Of a stretch of DNA of 64,000 nt, positions 19,101-26,910 are shown piece after piece. Each line of letters starts with the position of its first letter. The stretch's first letter is position 1. This DNA is from Methanobacteriota archaeon (GTDB taxonomy: Archaea; Thermoplasmatota; Poseidoniia; Poseidoniales; Poseidoniaceae). Where the stretch lies: the NCBI GenBank assembly GCA_002718195.1, contig PBDU01000003.1, positions 1-64,000 of the forward strand, written 5' to 3'. The position numbers and the translations under genes were made by a program. Below the pieces are notes generated by a model that was not told where the DNA came from, did no database searches, and saw nothing but the letters and a program-made list of their open reading frames with translations.

Positions 19101-20483
19101 ATGTCAGAATACGATGAATTTGAAAACTTCATTGTATTCGATTGCGCCAATTTAATTTCTAGAAATAGAGTTCACTCAAACATCGATAATTTCGCTCCCC
19201 AATACATCAGGGACGCTACAAAAGGCGTAAGAGAAATGGGCTACGATTCGGTTGCTTTACTGAAGAATTCTGCCTATGTCTGGGCATTTAAGAATCATGA
19301 TGGTTCAGAAGAAATGAAAATCTTGAATGATTTGATACAGAAAGAGAAGGTTATTGTCATAGATGTTGAAGATGATGACAGAATGATAATTGAATATGCT
19401 ATTGCAGAAAATGGATTGATACTCACTAAGGATAAATTCCGAGACCATGAGGAAAAATTTAGCCCAGAAAAGTGGGCTGACGTAAAATCAAGAATGTATC
19501 GTGAGTTTGAGGTTATAGGGGAGAAATTTATCGCACCTGGTTTACCGAAAAGAGAACTTTCCAAAGATCAACAAATGAAGCATAAATATGCAGAAAAAGG
19601 AATGAGGAGACCACCAACAGTTCAGAAAAAGACCTCAAATTTCCTAAGGTTTTTCAGAAACTTGAGACAACCAAAACAACAAGTACAAAGAGACGAAGTC
19701 ACGGTAATCAATTGCTTAAATGAGGCTTGTAAAAAGAAAGTTAAATTCACAAATCGTGAAATTGAACCGTTCACCTGTCCACATTGCTTTACCCGTCAAG
19801 ACCCGATTAAAGGAGAAATCTTGCCCCCTGCAGAGGACGAAGTAAAAGACTCCTCGAATGACCCTATGAGTGAAGAAGATAAGATGAAAGAGGAGTTAAA
19901 AAATCTGAAAATTAAACTGGATGTTACCGAGAAAGTGGAAAAAATCAAACAAAAACCAAAACAGAAACCCAAACAAAACAAGAAGAAAAAATCCCTAAAC
20001 AAATCAAAATCAAAGCAAATAGTTTCGGACGAATTAATTCAATTCATAATTGAAAATGTACCCGTGCACCCCAAATCAACAAATGAAGAGAACCTCTCTA
20101 AAATTTTGGCAGAGAGAAAAATAGCGATGAGTGGTGATGAGGACAAAACAATATCTGCCAAAATCAGATTACTGAACCCCATGCTCTTTGTCAACAAGAA
20201 AGACAAAACCCTCATCAGCCGAAAGTCGCTTAATGCAATATTCTCGAAATGGGTGTCTAATAACATCAAAGAAAATGAACTCAAGAGCAAAAAACTGGAA
20301 ATTCAAATTGGCTCAATACTAGGACAGGGGACAGTTTCCGATAAACAACTTTCAACGATGCTCGGGATGGAAAACAACATCAAATCACATGAAGGCATGA
20401 CTGAGCTATTACAAAGACTTGGATACAATATTACGGAAGTAGGGGATCAGTTTATCTTCGATTTGCAAACTGAAGAAGAATAA
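19101..20483 (+). CDS. NYN (Zc3h12a/Regnase-like) RNase domain protein with zinc ribbon and Lys-rich linker
   Basis: FIVFDCANLI, DVEDDDRMIIEYA, LILTKDKFRDH acidic residues; CLNEACKKK...CPHC; ATG at 19101 preferred. Confidence 0.7.
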   Translation: MSEYDEFENFIVFDCANLISRNRVHSNIDNFAPQYIRDATKGVREMGYDSVALLKNSAYVWAFKNHDGSEEMKILNDLIQKEKVIVIDVEDDDRMIIEYAIAENGLILTKDKFRDHEEKFSPEKWADVKSRMYREFEVIGEKFIAPGLPKRELSKDQQMKHKYAEKGMRRPPTVQKKTSNFLRFFRNLRQPKQQVQRDEVTVINCLNEACKKKVKFTNREIEPFTCPHCFTRQDPIKGEILPPAEDEVKDSSNDPMSEEDKMKEELKNLKIKLDVTEKVEKIKQKPKQKPKQNKKKKSLNKSKSKQIVSDELIQFIIENVPVHPKSTNEENLSKILAERKIAMSGDEDKTISAKIRLLNPMLFVNKKDKTLISRKSLNAIFSKWVSNNIKENELKSKKLEIQIGSILGQGTVSDKQLSTMLGMENNIKSHEGMTELLQRLGYNITEVGDQFIFDLQTEEE

Positions 20484-20527
20484 GATTCGAGCAACATCCT
20501 AAAACATCGCCACAATTTGGAAACAAC

Positions 20528-21760
20528 ATGCCTCAACAATCAGAAGACACTTACAGAGGCATCCCGTACTTTATTTCCCTTGAAGAAGCAATCGAAATTT
20601 GTTACGATAACCCCATTTCAGCCGAAATCGAAAAAGTCTCTATTGATGATGCTCATGGTAGAATTTTGGCAGAGGATTTGAAGTCTCTAGTCAACGATCC
20701 GCCATTTGATAATTCCAGCATGGATGGTTTTGCTCTGAGACACGAAGATAGCAAAAACCCGCCAAATACCTTGGAAATTTGTGGGACCATACAAGCGGCT
20801 GCCGACTCAGGCAGCGTTGTTGTAAAACCAGGGCAGGCTGCCCGGATCATGACTGGAGCCCCAATTCCAGAAGGCGCAGATAGTATTCTGATGATAGAGA
20901 AATGTGATGTAGAAGGCTCAGTGGTTACGCTTAACGAAGAAGCAAAACCCCATTTCATCAGGAAAAAAGGAGAAAATCTGAGTTTAGGAAAAGTTTCGCT
21001 TACAAAAGGGACGTATTTGAGGCCTGCAAGAGTTGGTTTGTGCGCAACTATGGGCTACCCAGAAATCCCAGTTTTCAGAAAACTAAAGGTTGCTATAATC
21101 TCTACTGGAGATGAATTAAAATCACCCGGCGAGAAGTTGGAATTTGGAGAGTTATACGAATCAAATTCTTACGGATTAGCTGGATTAGTAAGTTGGTTAG
21201 GTCATGAGCCGGTGAGAATGAATTCCGTATCTGACACGATCGAATCATTACGCCAAGCATTAGATGAGGCTGCAGAAAATTGTGATCTCATCCTTACCTC
21301 AGGAGGCGTTTCAATGGGTGATTGGGACTTAGTGAGAAAGATCATGGAAGAAGAAGGCGACCTAAAATTTTGGAGAGTCAAGATTAGACCCGGAAGCCCA
21401 CCATTGTTCGGTCATTGGAAAAACGTGCCAATATTTGGCCTTCCAGGAAACCCAGTTTCTAGCCACGTTGTTTTCAGAATGTTAGTAGCCCCATTTATCA
21501 GGAAATCTATGCATACACAGGAGCCTAAAGAACTCGAATTAACTGTTACACTACAAGACAAAGTCAAGGTAGTTGACAAATTTTTGACACTTAGAAGAGT
21601 TACCGTTCATAACACAGAAAACGGTTTAGTGGCTATGCAACCAAGACACCAGGGTTCTGGCAATTTAGAATCCCTTGCTAGCGGAGATGCGTTGACATTG
21701 CTTGGTGAAGGGGACTCTGGAGAAATTGGAAGTGAGTGCAAAGTCTTGATTTTAGGGTGA
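20528..21760 (+). CDS. moeA: Molybdopterin molybdotransferase MoeA
   Basis: DNSSMDGFALR, IMTGAPIPEGADSILMIE, STGDEL, LTSGGVSMGDWD, GLPGNPVSS. Confidence 0.95.
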   Translation: MPQQSEDTYRGIPYFISLEEAIEICYDNPISAEIEKVSIDDAHGRILAEDLKSLVNDPPFDNSSMDGFALRHEDSKNPPNTLEICGTIQAAADSGSVVVKPGQAARIMTGAPIPEGADSILMIEKCDVEGSVVTLNEEAKPHFIRKKGENLSLGKVSLTKGTYLRPARVGLCATMGYPEIPVFRKLKVAIISTGDELKSPGEKLEFGELYESNSYGLAGLVSWLGHEPVRMNSVSDTIESLRQALDEAAENCDLILTSGGVSMGDWDLVRKIMEEEGDLKFWRVKIRPGSPPLFGHWKNVPIFGLPGNPVSSHVVFRMLVAPFIRKSMHTQEPKELELTVTLQDKVKVVDKFLTLRRVTVHNTENGLVAMQPRHQGSGNLESLASGDALTLLGEGDSGEIGSECKVLILG

Positions 21761-21764
21761 TTTC

Positions 21765-22643
21765 ATGAAAAGCGAAGTTTTTACTGGAGAAGAAAACATC
21801 CTTCAAACCCTCCAGAGGCTATTTCCGAACTCGAGTAAGAATACTCTTAGAATAATGCTAACAAAAGGCAGAGTAAATATTGATGGAGAGGTAGTCTATC
21901 GAGCAAAACACGGTGTTTCTACAGGGCAAAAAATTGAGATTTCTGATAAACCAAAAGCAGACAGCGACCCTTATCTAAAAAAACAGCAGAAAAAACAATC
22001 CAAACTCGAAATCATTTGGGAAGATGACACAATATTGGTTCTGAATAAACCCGCTGGACTACTTAGCGTAGCCACGAATAAAATGGAAGACGAAACCCTC
22101 CATTCTTGGGCTAATGAATATGTCAAAAGAAAGAAGAAAAGCAACTGGTGTTACATAGTACACAGATTGGATAAGGAAACATCAGGAATTATGGTTATGG
22201 CTAAGACTGAAAGGGCAAAAGAATATCTTCAACAGCAGTTTGCTGAAAGAAGCCTACACAGAGTGTATAACTCATTAATCGAGGGGAACCCCAAAGAAAA
22301 CCAGGGCACAGTTCGCTCATTTTTAGTAGAGGATAAGCATTTGAATGTCAAAGGAGTTTCGTCAACATTCAAAGGAGCAAAGGAAGCAATAACCCATTGG
22401 AGAGTAATCGAATCAGATGAGTTAGTGTCTCATGTTGAACTGTACATTGAAACGGGAAGAAGACATCAAATTAGGATGGCAATGCAGCACATTGGCCACC
22501 CAGTGGTTGGTGATGTTTTACATGGCGCAAAGAAAAATCCCCTTGATAGATTAGCACTTCATGCAACTTCACTTGAGTTCTTACACCCCGAAAACGACGA
22601 GCCAGTTAGATTCGAAGCACGAAACCCCTTTGCTACACAATAA
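21765..22643 (+). CDS. RluA-family pseudouridine synthase (S4 domain)
   Basis: S4-like N-terminus; VHRLDKETSGIMVMAKT catalytic motif; TGRRHQIRMAMQHIGHPVVGD. Confidence 0.92.
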   Translation: MKSEVFTGEENILQTLQRLFPNSSKNTLRIMLTKGRVNIDGEVVYRAKHGVSTGQKIEISDKPKADSDPYLKKQQKKQSKLEIIWEDDTILVLNKPAGLLSVATNKMEDETLHSWANEYVKRKKKSNWCYIVHRLDKETSGIMVMAKTERAKEYLQQQFAERSLHRVYNSLIEGNPKENQGTVRSFLVEDKHLNVKGVSSTFKGAKEAITHWRVIESDELVSHVELYIETGRRHQIRMAMQHIGHPVVGDVLHGAKKNPLDRLALHATSLEFLHPENDEPVRFEARNPFATQ

Positions 22644-22644
22644 C

Positions 22645-23070
22645 TCAACAACACCCTGAATCTCTAAGTGGAGCGCTTACAAAAGTAACTTTATCCACAT
22701 TTGGAGTATTGTGTAAGGATTTGATTATTTTCCTATATTGTTTTGCCGTACCCTTTGCATTCATCACATCAACACAAGTGTGGCTGTGCGGTAAACATGC
22801 GTGGTTATACGACGAAACATCCAATTCATTGGAATGACGCAACTCTAGCAATTTTTTCTCAATACCATGCTGATAATATACAATCAACATAGCCTCGACA
22901 ACCACATTATCCGCCATTTCTTCAAGCTCACCTCTTTGTTGTTTTTCGGCAAAAAACATCGAAGCATCTCTTATGAATCTAGATCTGTTTTTGTAACCCG
23001 ATTTAATTACCAAATCATCAATAGAATTTGCAAACTCATCATCCGTACTAAATGAAATTACTCTGCTCAT
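22645..23070 (-). CDS. NikR-like ribbon-helix-helix metalloregulator
   Basis: RHH N-terminus IDDLVIKSGYKNRSRFIRDA; metal-site-like NHACLPHSHTCVDVMNAKG. Confidence 0.8.
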   Translation of the reverse strand: MSRVISFSTDDEFANSIDDLVIKSGYKNRSRFIRDASMFFAEKQQRGELEEMADNVVVEAMLIVYYQHGIEKKLLELRHSNELDVSSYNHACLPHSHTCVDVMNAKGTAKQYRKIIKSLHNTPNVDKVTFVSAPLRDSGCC

Positions 23071-23158
23071 ATCCCCCCGAAGACTTCCATATTATTAATA
23101 AGCATTGAAGTTCTATTTAATAACATAAATTAAATAATAAATATTTCGAGAAGTTAGT

Positions 23159-25129
23159 ATGCAGAGTAAGACACTTAGAGCTTTGACTATGGGAATTTTA
23201 TTGGTTTTTTCAGCCCTTGCTGGATGTATTGATGCTGATGATAATGACGCAACAACCGGTGAATATGGAACCATCATGGTCTCTACATACCACGTTTATG
23301 AACTAGTCACGGCAATCACTGGCGATACGATTGATGTTGAAATGATCTCGACTACCAACATTCCAGTTCACGACTTCACACCTACACAACAAGACCAAAT
23401 TAGGCTGGCAGATTCTGATTTGTTCTTCTATCATGGATTAGGGCTAGAGCCGTGGGTGGATGCTACAATCGCAGGATTGGGCAATGACATGCCAACACAT
23501 TACTCAACTCACTCTCTTCCAGATGGTGAAACTGACCTTGACTTTGAATCAATTCTAATTTCTAACGTCTGTGAGGTAATGAATGAAGGTCCATTCGAGG
23601 AAGTCGAACTATCTGAAACAGCAGAGCAAGCCTGGGGAGAAGCTGAAGTTCACGCAGACCGAGTAGCCCACACTTTGGAGTTCCATCATGATGACCATGG
23701 AGACGACCATGGAGACGACCATGGAGACGACCATGGAGATGACCATGACGACCATGGAGACGACCATGGAGATGACCATGATGACCATGACGACCATGGA
23801 GACGACCATGGAGACGACCATGGAGATGACCATGATGACCACGGTGACCACGGCGTTGAAGCCGAAGAGACATTTACCGATCTAACAGATTGCCCTGAAA
23901 ACACCACTATTCACAAGTATCACTTTGAGGCAGGAGAATACCTGTTAGAATTCATGCATGGAGATGAAGACTCGTTCAATATGGTCGTTCTTCAAATGCT
24001 TGGGGCACACGCTCACCACCACCATGACCATGGAGATGAGCACGGAGATGACCACGACGACCATGATGACCACGACGACCATGGAGACGACCATGGAGAT
24101 GACCATGGAGACGACCACGGTGATGACCATGGAGACGACCATGATGACCATGGTGATGACCATGACGACCACGGTGATGACCATGGAGACGACCATGATG
24201 ACCACGACGACCATGATGACCACGAAGGGCATGCAGATGCTTACGCTATCCTCCACATAGAAGAAGAAGGAGATTACGGGGTCGGCCTACCTTCTGAAAT
24301 CGAGTTTGAAATAGTCGCTCTATCTGAGGGAGAGCACGATCACGGCGACCACGATAACCATGACGACCACGGTGATGACCATGGTGATGACCATGACGAC
24401 CACGGTGATGACCATGATGACCATGGAGACGACCATGACGACCACGGTGATGACCATGGTGATGACCATGACGACCACGATGACCATGGAGATGACCATG
24501 ATGACCATGATGACCACGATGACCATGGAGACGACCATGATGACCACGATGACCATGATGACCATGGAGACGAAGAAGGAGCAGTTTACGATCCACACAG
24601 CTGGTTAGACCCTGTTGCTTTCGACCACCAACTTGGAGTAGTTTTGGAAATTTTGGTTAACGAGTACCCTGAACTGGAAGACACATTCAGAGCAAATGCA
24701 GCAGCCTTTTCAGATGAATTAGACAACCTAGATTCAGGATTTGAAGCAGCCTTCGGAGAAAACGGAACTTGTTCTAACAATTTGGTAGTTGCAAACCACA
24801 ACGCATACTCCTACCTTGCTAACAGGTATGATCTAGACTTCGTAACCGTACATGGCTTAGATCCGGAGGGAGAACCATCTGCAGCAGACATTGCAGATGT
24901 TGTTGAGCAAATCGATGAAAAAGGACTTACAGTTCTGTTTGTTGAGGAGTACACGCAACCTTCTGCAGTAAGTAGCATAGTTGCACAAACTGTTTCAGGC
25001 GACCTACCTGATGGGGTTTCAATTGAATATCTCTACACCATGGAAATGGCACCTTCAGACAGTTCACAAAATTACATTACGCTAATGAATTCAAATCTTG
25101 ATAATTTGAAGTCAGGACTAAATTGCTGA
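23159..25129 (+). CDS. znuA: Zinc ABC transporter substrate-binding lipoprotein (ZnuA-like) with giant His/Asp-rich insertions
   Basis: Lipobox SALAGC; NIPVHDFTPTQQDQIRLADSDLFFYHGLGLEPWV; DPHSWLDP; VVANHNAYSYLANRY; VLFVEEYTQPSAVSSI; extensive HDDHGDDHGDD tracts. Confidence 0.9.
   Translation: MQSKTLRALTMGILLVFSALAGCIDADDNDATTGEYGTIMVSTYHVYELVTAITGDTIDVEMISTTNIPVHDFTPTQQDQIRLADSDLFFYHGLGLEPWVDATIAGLGNDMPTHYSTHSLPDGETDLDFESILISNVCEVMNEGPFEEVELSETAEQAWGEAEVHADRVAHTLEFHHDDHGDDHGDDHGDDHGDDHDDHGDDHGDDHDDHDDHGDDHGDDHGDDHDDHGDHGVEAEETFTDLTDCPENTTIHKYHFEAGEYLLEFMHGDEDSFNMVVLQMLGAHAHHHHDHGDEHGDDHDDHDDHDDHGDDHGDDHGDDHGDDHGDDHDDHGDDHDDHGDDHGDDHDDHDDHDDHEGHADAYAILHIEEEGDYGVGLPSEIEFEIVALSEGEHDHGDHDNHDDHGDDHGDDHDDHGDDHDDHGDDHDDHGDDHGDDHDDHDDHGDDHDDHDDHDDHGDDHDDHDDHDDHGDEEGAVYDPHSWLDPVAFDHQLGVVLEILVNEYPELEDTFRANAAAFSDELDNLDSGFEAAFGENGTCSNNLVVANHNAYSYLANRYDLDFVTVHGLDPEGEPSAADIADVVEQIDEKGLTVLFVEEYTQPSAVSSIVAQTVSGDLPDGVSIEYLYTMEMAPSDSSQNYITLMNSNLDNLKSGLNC
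23684..23854 (+). repeat. In-frame His/Asp/Gly codon repeat tract 1 of znuA
   Basis: Tandem degenerate gaccatggagac / gatgaccatgac units. Confidence 0.9.
24013..24232 (+). repeat. In-frame His/Asp/Gly codon repeat tract 2 of znuA
   Basis: Same unit family as tract 1. Confidence 0.9.
24334..24572 (+). repeat. In-frame His/Asp/Gly codon repeat tract 3 of znuA
   Basis: Same unit family as tract 1. Confidence 0.9.
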
Positions 25130-25143
25130 ACTCCTAGCGTGGG

Positions 25144-25968
25144 TTGGGGAAGGACTTGACCATCAGTGTAGTGCCACCGCACAATCTCGTGATTGATGCC
25201 AAAGATCTCACAGTATCGAGAGGAGGCGCTATTGTTGTTGAAGACATTAACATGCAAGTTCGGTATGGGGAATTTATTGGTATCGTAGGCCCTAATGGTG
25301 GAGGTAAAACAACACTAATGCTCGCAATCCTTGGGGTATTGAAATCATACAAAGGCTCTGTGAAACTATACGGTTTACAAAACACAAAGATTGGATTCAA
25401 ATCACGAATTGCATGGGTTTCTCAAAATGCCGCAAATATACCCGAAAGCAGCAAAATCACAGTGAGGGAATTAATTAGCCTTGGAACAGTAACTTTTCGA
25501 AACATGATTTTCCCTCTGGATAAAGAAAGAAAAGAATCAGTTCAAAAAATAATTGAAATGGTAGGCTTGTCCAAAGAAGCGGATAAGCAAATATCGAAAC
25601 TCTCGGGCGGGCAGAAACAAAGGGCAGTCATTGGTAAAGCACTTGTTTCGAAGGCAGACTTGCTTTTGTTGGACGAACCTCTTGTAGGAGTTGATAGAAA
25701 ATCACGAAACTCTTTGTTGAAATTGTTAGATGATTTATGTCATGACCAAAACAAGACGATAGTCATGATATCACATGATTTAGCTGCAATAAAACAAACA
25801 ACTCACAGAATAATTTACATCGACCAATCAGTTCAATACGATGGTAAACCAGAAGACCTCCCTGAACTAGAAATTTTGGCAGGTTTACGTGGGATAAAAA
25901 AAGTTCACGGAGAACCCGGAGAGGAAACTGAAAGGAAAACCGAATTATGCTGTGATGAGGAGGCATAG
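25144..25968 (+). CDS. znuC: Zinc ABC transporter ATP-binding protein (ZnuC-like)
   Basis: GPNGGGKTTLMLAILG, LSGGQKQRAVIGKAL, LLLLDEPLVGVD; TTG start. Confidence 0.9.
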   Translation: MGKDLTISVVPPHNLVIDAKDLTVSRGGAIVVEDINMQVRYGEFIGIVGPNGGGKTTLMLAILGVLKSYKGSVKLYGLQNTKIGFKSRIAWVSQNAANIPESSKITVRELISLGTVTFRNMIFPLDKERKESVQKIIEMVGLSKEADKQISKLSGGQKQRAVIGKALVSKADLLLLDEPLVGVDRKSRNSLLKLLDDLCHDQNKTIVMISHDLAAIKQTTHRIIYIDQSVQYDGKPEDLPELEILAGLRGIKKVHGEPGEETERKTELCCDEEA

Positions 25969-25970
25969 AA

Positions 25971-26882
25971 ATGGAACACATACTAGTTTCAATTCTTTCC
26001 CCAGTGATGGAAATGATTGCACCAATAATTCCAGGGGAATTCTTCCCATACTTTTTCACAATGGAGATGTTTCAGAGATCACTAATTGCATCGATTTTAG
26101 TTACAATAACAGCATGTCTAATTGGGTCATTTCTACTTCTGAGGAACCTAGCATTAATTGGCGACGGACTTGCACACGTTTCGTTTGGGGGAATAGCGAT
26201 TGCGATAGCATTGGGCTCGACAGCACCCCTTTGGTATGCATTAATTTTTTCAGTAATTTCCTCTGTTATCATCTATGAACTCCAATCAAGGGAAATTCTG
26301 TCGGGGGATGCTTCCATAGCAATTTTTCTCACCGGAATGTTAGGTTTAGGTCTAGTTGTGCTTAGAATTTGGGGTGGAGGCATAACCACTGATATTGAGG
26401 GTTACATGTTTGGTAGTCTATTATTGGTTGATAACCAAAGTTTGAATCTAATTATCATAATTTTCATTATAACTTTAATATCAATATTCGCGCTGTATAG
26501 AGGGCTTTTGGCAATTTCACTTGACTCTGTATCGGCAGAAGTACAAGGTTTGCCAGTGAGGCATATGGGATTATGGTTCAGTATTCTGACTGCCTTGGTG
26601 GTTGTTAGTATGGTAAAAATCACTGGAACATTGTTAGCCACCGCATTACTAGTGACTCCAGCAGCAACTGCCCAACAAGTATCTAGAAGTTTCAAAACCA
26701 GCCTTATCTGGAGCCAAGTATTTGGATTGATTACGTTATTCCTAGGGCTATATTTTTCTGCAGAAAAGAGCACAGGAAGCGGGTCAATGATTGCTCTAGT
26801 GTCGGTAATTATTTTCGCAGTTGTAGCCATAACAGCCCAGGTTTACAAAAATTATTTTCAAGGGCCGAATTCAGCTAAGTAA
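25971..26882 (+). CDS. znuB: Zinc ABC transporter permease (ZnuB-like)
   Basis: Multi-pass ABC-3 type permease; GDGLAHVSFGGIAIAIALG, ALLVTPAATAQQ. Confidence 0.9.
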   Translation: MEHILVSILSPVMEMIAPIIPGEFFPYFFTMEMFQRSLIASILVTITACLIGSFLLLRNLALIGDGLAHVSFGGIAIAIALGSTAPLWYALIFSVISSVIIYELQSREILSGDASIAIFLTGMLGLGLVVLRIWGGGITTDIEGYMFGSLLLVDNQSLNLIIIIFIITLISIFALYRGLLAISLDSVSAEVQGLPVRHMGLWFSILTALVVVSMVKITGTLLATALLVTPAATAQQVSRSFKTSLIWSQVFGLITLFLGLYFSAEKSTGSGSMIALVSVIIFAVVAITAQVYKNYFQGPNSAK

Positions 26883-26910
26883 TTTCAATTTTTGATTATT
26901 TTCTAATAGA

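Noticed and set aside
23562-24608. Long open frames on both strands through the His/Asp repeats (MVVSMVV..., HGRLHGRLHG..., METTMETTM...)
   Set aside because: Frame-shifted or antisense readings of the znuA codon repeat; the repeat unit lacks stops in several frames. Only the plus-strand znuA frame has flanking conserved domains.
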